Source of the DNA: an uncultured Lachnospiraceae bacterium
GTDB taxonomy: Bacteria; Bacillota; Clostridia; Lachnospirales; Lachnospiraceae
DNA: 64,000 nucleotides
NCBI GenBank assembly: GCA_946405625.1
Contig: CAMJHQ010000003.1
Location: forward strand, 84,273-148,272
Direction: 5' to 3'
This document shows, in pieces, positions 8,503 through 20,916 of the stretch. The notes beneath the pieces were generated by a model. It was not told the DNA's origin. It ran no database searches and worked only from the letters and a program-made list of their open reading frames with translations. Positions within the stretch are counted from its first letter, which is position 1. Each line of letters starts with the position of its first letter. Both the position numbers and the translations under genes were made by a program.

Positions 8503-10207
8503 TTAGTGCCTCCTCTTCTTTGCCATATATAACTATCATGCCTCTTCCGTTTTCCTTACTGTAATACAGTGCCTTATCAGATGAGTCAAGGATATCATGT
8601 ATATCAGTATTGGTATCGGGATAAGCAGCCAGTCCTATGCTGACATTTGTTCTTATATATGTACCATTAAAATTGATAACGCTGTTTTTGATTTCCTTAT
8701 GCATTTCTCTAAGGATCTCATAAGTCTCATCTACGGTCTTGTCCTTAAGGATAAGCAGGAATTCCTCGCCGCCGTATCGTACGGCAACACCATCATATTT
8801 TTCTGCAAACTCCTTATCAATTCTTGCAACGGTCTTTATTACCTCATCACCTGCAAGATGTCCGTAGGTATCATTGATATTCTTGAAGAAATCAATATCC
8901 ATCATCGCAACGGAAAGCTTACCGTTTTCCTTGCTGTTGATTTCTTCAATAAGTGTATTATAAAACTCATTAAAGTAATATCTGTTATATATCTGGGTAA
9001 GTCCGTCCTTCTTGGCCATCTCTTCGGTCTTCAGATAAAGCCTGTCACTGATAAGAGCCGAAGTGAAGTCTGTGATCGACGACTCATAGAAATTGATTCC
9101 GCTTTCAAAGAAATCAAGTTCTTCCGATGCAACAAGAATGACGCCGTATATTTTACCGTTTTCCACCGCCGGAAATGCTATAGCATTTGACAGATCACTC
9201 TTTGTAAGATACGGATATTTAAAATCTCTCTCATCGCAGATTATAAGAGGCTCAGTTATCTTCCTGAGCTGAATATAATCAAATACTTTAACGGTTTCTT
9301 CTACCGCAAGATCAAAATATTTATCATTATCGCTTACAAGTACTTCAATAAAGAAATCCTTGTTTCTGTACACATCCTTATCAAGATAAATCGTACAGAT
9401 ATCCGGACGTTTAACCTTCATAATGTTATGAAGCATTACATATGCGTTCTTCTCAACATCAAAACTGTTAGAAAAGAATTTCATAACCTCGATAAGCGAT
9501 CTGATCTCCGAATTTACGGTTTCAAGATCTTTATATGCTTTAGTCAGATTAATCTTCTGATAATTTATTTCCTTATTTACCTGCTCAACTCTTTCCTGAA
9601 GAGTTTTAAGCTGCTGATTCTCACTGTCGAGATCTTCATTTGTGAGCATCTGATTTGTATATTTGTCATCATATAGAATAAGTGTAGTCTTAACGATTAC
9701 ATACTCGATCACTGTGCTGAGTACAAAACATCCGATGAAAAAGAAAAATCCGACAGCCCATGCACCGTTTAATTCGGTCCACATATGGAGCATTGTACCA
9801 AGAGCAAGAACGATCGTAAGCGAAAGCATACGGGCTATAGTTCCGTAATCATCGAAAAAATTTCCCATTACAGAATCTTCAACTATAGTAAGAAGCCCCC
9901 ACGCTATATATGTTCCGAAAAGAACCATAGGCATGTTGTTGATCATGCCCGCAACGGCAATTCCTATAATTATGACGAAAGACCTGCTGAGCAGCATAAT
10001 CTGGTTTACTCTTCTTATAAAATATACCAGCGATTCGTCATATAGAATCACAACAAGCATAAATGCCAGATTATATATCAGAACAGCTTCGCTATCCGTC
10101 GCACCGGAAAACTTACAGAACAATATAATAAGTACGATCAATACGTACAAAGCTCTGTGGTATTTTGTTATATTGACTAAAAGACCTTTTTTAAAATCCA
10201 ATGACAT
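8483..10207 (-). CDS. Membrane GGDEF diguanylate cyclase (multi-TM N-terminus, GAF-like middle, GGEEF)
   Basis: MDIDFFKNINDTYGHLAGDEVIKTVA...RYGGEEFLLIL. Confidence 0.93.
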   Translation of the reverse strand: MSLDFKKGLLVNITKYHRALYVLIVLIILFCKFSGATDSEAVLIYNLAFMLVVILYDESLVYFIRRVNQIMLLSRSFVIIIGIAVAGMINNMPMVLFGTYIAWGLLTIVEDSVMGNFFDDYGTIARMLSLTIVLALGTMLHMWTELNGAWAVGFFFFIGCFVLSTVIEYVIVKTTLILYDDKYTNQMLTNEDLDSENQQLKTLQERVEQVNKEINYQKINLTKAYKDLETVNSEIRSLIEVMKFFSNSFDVEKNAYVMLHNIMKVKRPDICTIYLDKDVYRNKDFFIEVLVSDNDKYFDLAVEETVKVFDYIQLRKITEPLIICDERDFKYPYLTKSDLSNAIAFPAVENGKIYGVILVASEELDFFESGINFYESSITDFTSALISDRLYLKTEEMAKKDGLTQIYNRYYFNEFYNTLIEEINSKENGKLSVAMMDIDFFKNINDTYGHLAGDEVIKTVARIDKEFAEKYDGVAVRYGGEEFLLILKDKTVDETYEILREMHKEIKNSVINFNGTYIRTNVSIGLAAYPDTNTDIHDILDSSDKALYYSKENGRGMIVIYGKEEEALNEDFSY

Positions 10208-10289
10208 TATAATACCCCAATCCCATTATAAAATGAATCGTCAGTCTCCGTCTCCATCCTCAGTATTCTATCATACCGAAATATAATCA

Positions 10290-10880
10290 TCAAGCAATAA
10301 ACTTGGTGCGGATCTGCATTGCTGTATCATTAAAATCACCTGAATTATTGATCACAAAATCAGAATATTTTATATAGAATTCATCAGGTTTCTGATTAGC
10401 AATAACAGTTTCTGCACTTTCTCTGTTCATCCCCCTGTACTTTGCAAGTCTGTTAATTCTCACTTCGAGATCTGTCCTGATATACCACATTTCATCGCAT
10501 ATATCCTTATATCCGTCCTCTATAAGAAGTGCTGCTTCAATAAAATAAAGATTTATATTCCGGTCCTTCTTCTTTTCTTTAATATCGCTGATTATATATT
10601 CCTTTACAGCAGGATGAACTATAGAGTTCAGAAGCTTAAGTTTATCACTGTCGTTATATACTATACCGGCCAGAATCTTTGAATCTATCATAGCCCCTTC
10701 TTCCGAAACAGTTTCAGGAAATGTACTGATTATTTTATTATATGCATCATTCCCGGGCATCATCAGACTCTTGGCCAGCTTATCAGCCTCTATAATATAT
10801 GCATTATATTCTTCCTTCAGGAAATATAGTATTCTCGACTTTCCCGAACCGATCCCGCCGGTAATACCGATAACTTTCAT
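10290..10880 (-). CDS. coaE: Dephospho-CoA kinase
   Basis: MKVIGITGGIGSGKS...EADKLAKSLM...HPAVKEYI. Confidence 0.95.
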   Translation of the reverse strand: MKVIGITGGIGSGKSRILYFLKEEYNAYIIEADKLAKSLMMPGNDAYNKIISTFPETVSEEGAMIDSKILAGIVYNDSDKLKLLNSIVHPAVKEYIISDIKEKKKDRNINLYFIEAALLIEDGYKDICDEMWYIRTDLEVRINRLAKYRGMNRESAETVIANQKPDEFYIKYSDFVINNSGDFNDTAMQIRTKFIA

Positions 10881-10925
10881 CCTTCAAATCCTCAATCAAA
10901 TTGAAAATACATTTAATATACGCTT

Positions 10926-13568
10926 TTACTTTGCTTCATACAGACTCGAACCTGTATGTACCTCAGCAATAAGAGGAACCGCCATTCTGACAGCGTTCAT
11001 CATCTTCTCGCCAAGGAGCGTCTTAACCTCTTCGGCTTCATTTTCCGGAGCCTCTATAAGAAGCTCATCATGTATCTGAAGAATAAGCTTCGCCTTAAGG
11101 CCTCTTGATTTAAGTTCATTATATACATCTATCATTGCAATTTTGATTATATCAGCCGCAGTACCCTGAACCGGAGAATTCATTGCAACTCTTTCACCAA
11201 AGCTTCTCTGCATAAAATTCGAAGATTTTAGCTCCGGAATAGGTCTGATACGATTAAACATCGTCTTCACATAGCCTTTTTCCTTCGCTGATTCTACAAG
11301 CATGTCAAGGAAACCTTTTACCTCTTTGTAGGTATCGAAATATTTCTCTATATATTCCTTAGCTTCCTGTCTCGATATATCAAGATCCTGACCGAGACCG
11401 AATGAACTGATACCGTAAATAATCCCGAAATTAACCGCTTTGGCTTTTCGTCTGAGGCCACTGTCAACATCAGCTAACGGAACACCGAATACCTGCGATG
11501 CCGTAATAGCATGAATATCCTTATTCTCATTAAATGCAGCTATAAGATTTTCATCCTGAGAAAGACTGGCCATAACTCTGAGCTCAATCTGAGAATAATC
11601 GGCATCAACAAATACATATCCGTCTTTCGGAATAAATACTTTTCTAATCTCACGTCCGAGTGCAGTTCTTGTCGGAAGATTCTGAAGATTCGGATCGGTA
11701 CTGCTGATACGTCCTGTTGCAGTAACCTTCTGATTAAATGTACTGTGAATTCTTCCATCATCACCAATACATGCAAGAAGTCCGTCAGCATAAGTCGATT
11801 TAAGTTTTGAAACAGCTCTGTACTCGAGTATAAGTGGGACTATCTCATGTTCGGACTTAATCTTCTCAAGAACATCAACACTCGTTGAATATCCACTTTT
11901 GTTTTTCTTACCTGAAGGAAGACCAAGCTTCTCAAAAAGTATAACTCCCAGCTGCTTAGGAGAATTTATATTAAATTTTTCTCCTGCAAGATCGGATATT
12001 CTTCCTTCGAGCTCATCTATCTTGACAGTAAGCTCCTGACCATACTTAATAAGTGCATCTCTGTCAACATATATGCCTTCTTTTTCCATCGATCTAAGCA
12101 CGAACATAAGTGGAAATTCGATATTATAATAAAGGCTTTCCTCTCCGACCTCTGCAAGCTTATCAAAAACCGGTTCCGAAACAGCAGATACTGTATACGC
12201 CTCACGGCTCTTTAAATCAACAAACTTCGGATCAAAATAAGAGAAATCCGTAACAGGCTCTTTACCCATTACATCCTTTTCTGATTGAATGATCTCACCA
12301 AGATATTTCTCGGAAAGATAAACGCTGTCATAATTTCCGGCAAGCGGATCGATAAGATATGCAGCGAGTCCGATATCAAATATGCCGCAGTCCTTATCAA
12401 GACTAAGTGCATCAATATACTCCTTCAGGGAGATCATTGACATCTTCACATTTATATCTTTGAAACCTCTGATAATTTGAGCGATATCCGAATCTGATAA
12501 ATCCTTGTTATAGAAAACATCGGAACCTGCAGCAATAAAGGCACCCTTGATAAATCCGTTTATCATTACGGGAACAATTCCAACGGCTTTATCCGTACCT
12601 GCTGATAACGCTGCAGAACTGACTATATCCGAAACATTTTCAATTTCTTTAAGATTAATCTTTATTTCATCATGGACAGCTTCGTTTTCAACGCCATCTT
12701 CACGATTACCGATCTTCTTGAGGACACTGAAAAGCTCAAGTTCCTTAAGCTTCGACTTATATTCTTCAGAAGAAATATTATGTATTTCCGTATCATCAAC
12801 GGAGAGTCCAAGCTCACAATCCACCTTGATCCTTGCCAGATCTCTCGACATAATTGCCGAATCCCTGTATTCATCAAGCATTTTTCGAGCTTTATCAGGC
12901 TTTATCTTATCAATATTCTCAATAGCAGCTTCAACTGTATGATATTCGCTTATAATTTTCTCGGCTGTTTTAGGTCCGATGCTCGGTACACCCGGAATAT
13001 TATCGGATGTATCGCCCATAAGCCCCTTCATTTCTATAAATTCCGTCGGTGTTACACCGTAAAGCTCCTTAACGCCGTCAGCATAATAATCTTCAACTGT
13101 TGTTTTACCGGCCTTTGTCTTCGGTATCCTGATAAGAACCTTATCTGTTGCAAGCTGAAGCAGATCGCGGTCACCTGAAAGTATAGTAACCTTATATCCT
13201 TTTTCATCTGCTTCTCTGGAAAATGTACCGATAATATCATCAGCTTCATAACCGCCCTTCTCAACGGTTCTGATGCCCATGAGCCCCAGAAGCTCCTTAA
13301 TCACAGGAAACTGTTCGCGAAGTTCATCATCCATGCCTTTTCTTGTACCCTTATATTCTGAATACATAAGGTGCCTGAATGTCGGCTGATGAACATCAAA
13401 AGCAACGGCTATGTGAGTCGGCTTTTCCTCATCATATACCTTGTAAAAAATATTTAAAAATCCGAGTATCGCGTTCGTATGAAAGCCTGAACTGTTTGTA
13501 AGTTCACTCGGAAGGGCATAATAGCCCCTGTTCATAATACTGTTTCCGTCAATTAACAGGAGTTTCAT
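10926..13568 (-). CDS. polA: DNA polymerase I
   Basis: N-terminal 5' nuclease (LLIDGNSIMNRGYYA); C-terminal DADYSQIELRVMA, RRKAKAVNFGIIYG, LQIHDELLIE. Confidence 0.98.
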   Translation of the reverse strand: MKLLLIDGNSIMNRGYYALPSELTNSSGFHTNAILGFLNIFYKVYDEEKPTHIAVAFDVHQPTFRHLMYSEYKGTRKGMDDELREQFPVIKELLGLMGIRTVEKGGYEADDIIGTFSREADEKGYKVTILSGDRDLLQLATDKVLIRIPKTKAGKTTVEDYYADGVKELYGVTPTEFIEMKGLMGDTSDNIPGVPSIGPKTAEKIISEYHTVEAAIENIDKIKPDKARKMLDEYRDSAIMSRDLARIKVDCELGLSVDDTEIHNISSEEYKSKLKELELFSVLKKIGNREDGVENEAVHDEIKINLKEIENVSDIVSSAALSAGTDKAVGIVPVMINGFIKGAFIAAGSDVFYNKDLSDSDIAQIIRGFKDINVKMSMISLKEYIDALSLDKDCGIFDIGLAAYLIDPLAGNYDSVYLSEKYLGEIIQSEKDVMGKEPVTDFSYFDPKFVDLKSREAYTVSAVSEPVFDKLAEVGEESLYYNIEFPLMFVLRSMEKEGIYVDRDALIKYGQELTVKIDELEGRISDLAGEKFNINSPKQLGVILFEKLGLPSGKKNKSGYSTSVDVLEKIKSEHEIVPLILEYRAVSKLKSTYADGLLACIGDDGRIHSTFNQKVTATGRISSTDPNLQNLPTRTALGREIRKVFIPKDGYVFVDADYSQIELRVMASLSQDENLIAAFNENKDIHAITASQVFGVPLADVDSGLRRKAKAVNFGIIYGISSFGLGQDLDISRQEAKEYIEKYFDTYKEVKGFLDMLVESAKEKGYVKTMFNRIRPIPELKSSNFMQRSFGERVAMNSPVQGTAADIIKIAMIDVYNELKSRGLKAKLILQIHDELLIEAPENEAEEVKTLLGEKMMNAVRMAVPLIAEVHTGSSLYEAK

Positions 13569-14124
13569 TTACCAATACCTCTCCTACATCAAGTATCTTA
13601 TATAACTGGTCTCTAAGAATATTATAATCTCTGATTTTTTCAAAATTTGTCACTTCATCGACAACCTTATACGACTCACCCTCAACCACTCTGTCTTCAT
13701 AATAATCCGGACAGAAAAGCTTTCCACCGAGTTTATCGTAAAAATAGAACTCACCCTGAACATTTCTCTTTGTCTGCTGCTCATATGAATATACGCTCGT
13801 AATTATAGTTGCATATATAATAGCAATAAACACGCAAACAACAGCCATGAAAATACCAAAAGCCGAAACCTTGATATTATGGCGTCCTTTTGCCCCTCTG
13901 TAAAGCTTATTTAACTTATTGTCAAGATCCTGGGAGAGATTCGTCGAAAACTTCTCCTTACTGTCAAGCTGCTGCATTCCCTTTAAGAGAATATAGTAAA
14001 CCTCGAGCTCTTCATGACACTTTGAACAGCTGTTCATATGCATGACAAATTCCTCCTGTTTATCAGGAGGAATCTGTCCGTTTATAAAAGGCATAATATT
14101 CGATTGTGCTTCAAGATGATTCAT
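13549..14124 (-). CDS. Membrane protein with zf-HC2 (anti-sigma-like) N-terminus
   Basis: MNHLEAQSNIMPFINGQIPPDKQEEFVMHMNSCSKCHEELEVYYIL (H-x3-C-x2-C) plus one TM helix. Confidence 0.7.
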   Translation of the reverse strand: MNHLEAQSNIMPFINGQIPPDKQEEFVMHMNSCSKCHEELEVYYILLKGMQQLDSKEKFSTNLSQDLDNKLNKLYRGAKGRHNIKVSAFGIFMAVVCVFIAIIYATIITSVYSYEQQTKRNVQGEFYFYDKLGGKLFCPDYYEDRVVEGESYKVVDEVTNFEKIRDYNILRDQLYKILDVGEVLVNETPVN

Positions 14125-14197
14125 TCTGTATGTAATCCTATATATCGAGTGACCGGACAGCAATTACATACGCCGTCCGGACACCAACTATATCATA

Positions 14198-15046
14198 TTA
14201 TGCGTTGAATAGGCTTCCTGCTATGGTCGAGCCAAGTCCGTGTGATGAAGTAGGTGTAGACTCCGGTCCGTTACCGCTTGGCATTACACCTGCAAGTGTC
14301 GGAGCCATAAGAACCTTACCTGTTCCTCTGTATACATTTACAAAGCCTTCCTTTGAAACAGCAGATCCGAGGGCATTACCGGTAAGTGTTTCAACAGTAA
14401 ACTGAAGTGTACTGGACCATGCTATGGCCATATTTCCGTCTATCCTGAGTTCTTCATTATTAAGAACAAACTCAAAAAGCTCATCTCTCGGAACAGGGCT
14501 TTCAAGAACTGCATAACCCTGACCTGAAAGGCAAAGATTGAAAAGTCCTTCACCACCGAGAACAGCTGATGAAACGTTCCTTCTTCTTGTAATACTTTCC
14601 TGAATCTGAGCATCACATGCAAGGAAAAGGCCATCATCAAGAACCATTCCCTGACCCCATGCTCCAACATCCTCTATAAGAAGATGTCTGTAAGTAGGCT
14701 CAAGCATCATATATCCCTGTCCTGTATAAAGAGGCTTAGCAGCACTTTCACCTGTAACCGCGCCTTTAAACATTTTACCAACAAAATCTCCAACACCTTT
14801 AACACCGGATGAAGCCTGAATATTTCCGGCAATCCACTGCATAGCACCCGCCTGAAGCTTAACAGAGTTTCCGTTAAGACTGCAGAGAACCTGTCTTCTC
14901 CTTACATTCATTTCATGCATAAAATAAGATCTTGATGCATCCCATGGAGTAACAGAAAGATCCTTCTGGTGCTCATAAACGTAATAGCATCCGGTATTTG
15001 CGATGCATACCATATTTTTGTTGTCAAATACATTATTAATCTGCAT
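14198..15046 (-). CDS. AIM24 family protein
   Basis: GAMQWIAGNIQ...GQGYMMLEPTYRHLLIEDV...LSGQGYAVLESPVPRDELFEF. Confidence 0.75.
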   Translation of the reverse strand: MQINNVFDNKNMVCIANTGCYYVYEHQKDLSVTPWDASRSYFMHEMNVRRRQVLCSLNGNSVKLQAGAMQWIAGNIQASSGVKGVGDFVGKMFKGAVTGESAAKPLYTGQGYMMLEPTYRHLLIEDVGAWGQGMVLDDGLFLACDAQIQESITRRRNVSSAVLGGEGLFNLCLSGQGYAVLESPVPRDELFEFVLNNEELRIDGNMAIAWSSTLQFTVETLTGNALGSAVSKEGFVNVYRGTGKVLMAPTLAGVMPSGNGPESTPTSSHGLGSTIAGSLFNA

Positions 15047-15119
15047 ATTTTGAAACCTCCCACAATATAAATAATTTTAACAACGTCATAATTATACTCT
15101 ATAATCCGTCAAAAAAAAA

Positions 15120-15142
15120 GCTCTGTATATAAGATACAGAGC
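15120..15142 (-). terminator. Intrinsic terminator after ilvC
   Basis: GCTCTGTAT-ATAAG-ATACAGAGC; minus strand followed by TTTTTTTT. Confidence 0.85.
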
Positions 15143-15173
15143 TTTTGATTTATTAATTAAAATGTATATCAGA

Positions 15174-16758
<1,585 letters not shown>

Positions 16759-16818
16759 ATTAATTTATACCGCTATAGAGCGATAACATTCTTATTTTAT
16801 CAATCTAAATATCATATG

Positions 16819-17649
16819 TCAACTAAGACTGTCCTTATAAAGTTCAAGAAATCTCAGAAAAATACGCGATAATTTTTCGGCATTTGTATCAGCTGCCGAA
16901 GTTACGTCTTCATGAGAAAGCTTGCCTCCAAGACCTGCTGCCTTGTTTGTAATACATGATATTCCGCATACATTGACACCAAGTGCATTTGCAAACATTG
17001 CCTCAATAGCAGTACTCATACCAACGGCATCTGCTCCCATCTTCTTAAATGCACGGATTTCGGCCGGTGTTTCATACTGTGGGCCTGTCAGCTGGATATA
17101 TACACCTTCTGAAACAGGTATACCCGAATCTTCAGCAGCCTTTCTTAGAAGATCTCGAAGCTCCTGCTTATATACATCAGACATATCGTGGAACTGTCTT
17201 CCGTCGAAAAGCGCTGTATCGACTCCTCGGAAAGGTGTAGGCACAAAACTTGCTATATGATCCGAAATGATCATCATAGATCCGACATTCAGATCATCCG
17301 AGATTCCTCCGGCAGAATTTGAAAGCATAAGCGTTTTAATTCCCATCTTCTGCATAACAATTATAGGAATCACAACATCCTTTGTATCATAACCTTCATA
17401 GTAATGAACTCTTCCCTGCATGATAACAAGCTTTATGCCATTATATTCAGCAAAAATATAATTTCCCGCATGACCTACTACAGTCGAAACAGGAAACCCT
17501 TCAATTTCCCTATAAGGTATTGTTGCTACAGGATTTAAAGTTTTCACAAAATCCCCGAGACCTGATCCGAGAATTATACCAACTTCAGGCCTAAAAGGAA
17601 TTCTGTCTTTAATACTGTTATAAGCAATCTGTGCACTAAATTCGGACAT
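16819..17649 (-). CDS. Purine nucleoside phosphorylase
   Basis: ILGSGLGDF, VVGHAGNYIF, QGRVHYYEGY, LSNSAGGI, ADAVGMSTAIEA. Confidence 0.93.
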   Translation of the reverse strand: MSEFSAQIAYNSIKDRIPFRPEVGIILGSGLGDFVKTLNPVATIPYREIEGFPVSTVVGHAGNYIFAEYNGIKLVIMQGRVHYYEGYDTKDVVIPIIVMQKMGIKTLMLSNSAGGISDDLNVGSMMIISDHIASFVPTPFRGVDTALFDGRQFHDMSDVYKQELRDLLRKAAEDSGIPVSEGVYIQLTGPQYETPAEIRAFKKMGADAVGMSTAIEAMFANALGVNVCGISCITNKAAGLGGKLSHEDVTSAADTNAEKLSRIFLRFLELYKDSLS

Positions 17650-17683
17650 CTCACACCCCCTATTAAAATTCTTGTCGCCCCAA

Positions 17684-18541
17684 TTATATTCTTACAAGGA
17701 CAATCTCAGGAATATTATTCAGCCTGAGCTTGACCGAATGCTGTCCAAGTCCGTTAGTAACATACATTTTCGAATTATCTTCCGAAAAACATCCGTATTC
17801 ATATTTCGGAAAAATCGTAAGTTTAGGTGATATCACACCTCCAAGTATAGGAAGCCTTATCATTCCGCCATGAAAATGTCCCGATAAAATAATATCAGCG
17901 CCCCATTTTGAATAACTCTTAAAATATTCCGGATTATGAGCCAGAAGAATATTTATCCGGTCAGGATCAGAACTTCCGATATGTTCTTTAATCTTCGAAA
18001 CATCAAGTGTCTGATCAACAAGCCTTTTATAATATCCATATTCCAGATCAAGTCCGACAATTCTGACCGGAATATCTATTAAATCTACAGATTCATCATC
18101 AATATATGAAATATAATCTTTTATCTCACCGAAAAATCTGTCCCAAAGCTTAGGCGAACCGTATAATCCTTTTCTTACTTTCATTTCATGATTTCCGGAT
18201 GCCATATAAACCGGAGCCTGTTCAGCAAGACCTTTGATAAGACTCACTGCAGGTGATATATCTTCATCCTCATCCCGGCCGTTTATCATATCTCCGCCTA
18301 TAAGGATAAAGTCAGGCTTTGAATCACGAACCATCTGAAATATCCGTTCGTTCAGCTTTCCATGAACCGCTTCATGAAAATCGGAAAGGAAAATAAAGCT
18401 TTTACCTAATTTCTCCTTCTTCAGCTTACTGCTCTCGTAACTATATTCAGTAATCCTGACCTTTTTAAGTTCACGATCCGATTCTAAAAGAATCAATAAG
18501 AAAAGAATCAATAAAACAAGGACAATTTTAAGAATTATCAT
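17684..18541 (-). CDS. Membrane-anchored metallophosphoesterase
   Basis: FLSDFHEAVHG, GGDMINGRDED, SGNHE, LSGHFHGGMIRLP. Confidence 0.9.
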   Translation of the reverse strand: MIILKIVLVLLILFLLILLESDRELKKVRITEYSYESSKLKKEKLGKSFIFLSDFHEAVHGKLNERIFQMVRDSKPDFILIGGDMINGRDEDEDISPAVSLIKGLAEQAPVYMASGNHEMKVRKGLYGSPKLWDRFFGEIKDYISYIDDESVDLIDIPVRIVGLDLEYGYYKRLVDQTLDVSKIKEHIGSSDPDRINILLAHNPEYFKSYSKWGADIILSGHFHGGMIRLPILGGVISPKLTIFPKYEYGCFSEDNSKMYVTNGLGQHSVKLRLNNIPEIVLVRI

Positions 18542-19131
18542 GTAGGAACCTCTATACCCGCTTCTTCCTCTGCCTGTTTCTTAAAATCAGCTATTTTGTC
18601 AGGTGAGATATTCGGAAGTTCATCCATTGAAGCTATTCCGAAACTCCTGAGGAAATCATCCGTTGTACCGAAAAGGATCGGATGTCCAGGAGCATCAAGT
18701 CTGCCCACCTCATCCACAAGATTATATTCCATCAGTCTGTTTATGGCATGACTGCAGGATACTCCTCTAATCTTCTCAACCTCAGCCCTTGTTACAGGCT
18801 GTTTATACGCAATGATAGAAAGAGTCTCAAGAAGCACATCCGTAAGGCTGTGTTTCTTAGGCATATTTACGATACTCGCAAGAATATCATAATATTCATT
18901 TTTAGTGCAAAGCTGATATTTATCTCCGACCTCAATAAGTCTGATACCCCTGTCCTCGGCATCATACTCATCCATCATCTCTTTGCATATAAGTTCAAGT
19001 TCTTTCTTGTTATATGGTTTTTCTTCGGTTCCGAGAACCTTACAAAGCTTATCCTTCTCAACCGCATTACCGATTGCAAAGAGAACAGCTTCAACCGCAG
19101 CCTTTATATTAACCGAACTGATATCACTCAT
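18538..19131 (-). CDS. scpB: Segregation and condensation protein B
   Basis: ETLSIIAYKQPVTRAEVEKIRGV...LFGTTDDFLRSFGI. Confidence 0.95.
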   Translation of the reverse strand: MSDISSVNIKAAVEAVLFAIGNAVEKDKLCKVLGTEEKPYNKKELELICKEMMDEYDAEDRGIRLIEVGDKYQLCTKNEYYDILASIVNMPKKHSLTDVLLETLSIIAYKQPVTRAEVEKIRGVSCSHAINRLMEYNLVDEVGRLDAPGHPILFGTTDDFLRSFGIASMDELPNISPDKIADFKKQAEEEAGIEVPT

Positions 19132-19155
19132 TACTAAAATACTCCCTCACTATAG

Positions 19156-19905
19156 TTACTCCAGCGAATCGATCATTATCTCTCCAAACATTTCCTCCTG
19201 ACGGATCGTAATAATTCCACCCTTCATAAGCTCAAGAATAGCCATAAAGGAAACTATTATGTTTAGCTTTCCTCTTCTTTTTCCGAGAAGTGTCTTGAAA
19301 TTTATGCTCTTCAATCCTCTTATCTCTTCTCGGATTTCAACCATTCTGTCTTCAAGCTTGATCTCATCTCTTGTGATTGTTCCGAAACGGCTCCTGACAG
19401 GATCGACTCGGTCAACCTCTCGTCTGAGAAGTGTCTGGAAAATCTCATTAAGCTTAGCCATAGTTAGATCACCTATCAGCTCAGCCGGATCGATATCTTC
19501 CTTAACTTCCTTTACCTCTTTCGGAATCGTTTCAGACTTATAATATGCATTCGCTGCATCAAATTCCATATCCTTTAATTCCAATGCAGCATATTTATAC
19601 ATTTTATATTCAAGAAGGCTCCTTACAAGTTCAGCTCTCGGATCCTCTTCATCTATTTCTTCTTCCTCTTCCTTCGGAAGCAGCATCTTGGCTTTAATAG
19701 ATATAAGAGTTGCAGCCATAACGAGGAATTCACTCATTATATTCATATCGCTTTCTTCAAGCTTATCAAGATATGCAAGGTATTGTTCGGTAATCTCAAC
19801 TATGGGAATATCGAAAATATTATATTTGTTTTTTTCTATAAGACTCAGAAGCAGGTCCAGCGGACCTTCATATACTTCGAGCTTGATATCAACCTTATCA
19901 TTCAT
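19156..19905 (-). CDS. scpA: Segregation and condensation protein A
   Basis: LEVYEGPLDLLLSLIEKNKYNIFDIPI; C-terminal FMAILELMKGG. Confidence 0.95.
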   Translation of the reverse strand: MNDKVDIKLEVYEGPLDLLLSLIEKNKYNIFDIPIVEITEQYLAYLDKLEESDMNIMSEFLVMAATLISIKAKMLLPKEEEEEIDEEDPRAELVRSLLEYKMYKYAALELKDMEFDAANAYYKSETIPKEVKEVKEDIDPAELIGDLTMAKLNEIFQTLLRREVDRVDPVRSRFGTITRDEIKLEDRMVEIREEIRGLKSINFKTLLGKRRGKLNIIVSFMAILELMKGGIITIRQEEMFGEIMIDSLE

Positions 19906-19911
19906 ATCAGT

Positions 19912-20916
19912 TTACCAGGAAAGTCCTGTAACCTCTATCTTTCTGTCTCTTGTCAAAAGATCATGGAGTGCTTCCTTCGGAGAATAATCCTCAAAAAGAA
20001 CCTTATTTACCCCTTCAACAATCGGCATCTCCACATCATATTTCTTGGAAAGTGCTAAAGCCGCCTTTGCAGAATAAACGCCCTCAACGACCATCTTAAC
20101 ACTATCCATAGCTTCCTGATATTTCATTCCCTGACCGATAAGGATTCCGGCTCTTCTGTTACGACTGTGTACTGAAGCACATGTTACTATAAGATCACCG
20201 ATGCCAGAAAGACCGGCAAATGTTTCAGGGCAGCCTCCCATCTTTGTTCCGAGAGAAGTAATCTCTACAATACCTCTCGTAATGATAGCTGCTTTCGCAT
20301 TATCGCCACAGCCAAGTCCGTCAGATATTCCGGCAGCAAGCGCGATAACATTCTTCAGGGCGCCTCCTAGCTCAATACCAACTATATCAGGGCTGGTATA
20401 TACTCTGAAGAAATCCGTCATGAAAGCATCCTGAACCATCAGAGCAACTTCTTTCGACTTAGCTCCTACAACAACTGTTGTCGGCATAGATTTTCCTACT
20501 TCTTCGGCATGACTCGGTCCTGAAAGAACAGCTATCTTAGCCTGCGGAATCTCCTGTTCGATAACTTCGGAAAGTCTCATAAGCGTCTCTTCTTCTATTC
20601 CCTTTGCAACACTTACGATTGTAGTACCATCTTCTATATACGGAAATGCAGCCGCAGCCGTAGTTCTTACAAAAGGAGACGGAACAGCTATGACAACGAG
20701 CTTCTTACCTTCAAGTGCAAGCTTCATATCTGTTGTAAATTCCACACAGCCCGGAAGTATTACTCCGGGAAGCTTAGTCTTATGCTCGCATGCTGTTTTT
20801 AACATATTTATTTCTTCAGGGTCTATAGACCAGACCGTTACTTCATGATCATTACATGTAAGCAGCTTTGCGATTGCAATTCCCCAGCTGCCCGCACCTA
20901 ATATACATATTTTCAT
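19912..20916 (-). CDS. gpsA: NAD(P)H-dependent glycerol-3-phosphate dehydrogenase
   Basis: ICILGAGSWGIAIAKLL, LSGPSHAEEV, LGGALKNVIALAAGISDGLG. Confidence 0.97.
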   Translation of the reverse strand: MKICILGAGSWGIAIAKLLTCNDHEVTVWSIDPEEINMLKTACEHKTKLPGVILPGCVEFTTDMKLALEGKKLVVIAVPSPFVRTTAAAAFPYIEDGTTIVSVAKGIEEETLMRLSEVIEQEIPQAKIAVLSGPSHAEEVGKSMPTTVVVGAKSKEVALMVQDAFMTDFFRVYTSPDIVGIELGGALKNVIALAAGISDGLGCGDNAKAAIITRGIVEITSLGTKMGGCPETFAGLSGIGDLIVTCASVHSRNRRAGILIGQGMKYQEAMDSVKMVVEGVYSAKAALALSKKYDVEMPIVEGVNKVLFEDYSPKEALHDLLTRDRKIEVTGLSW

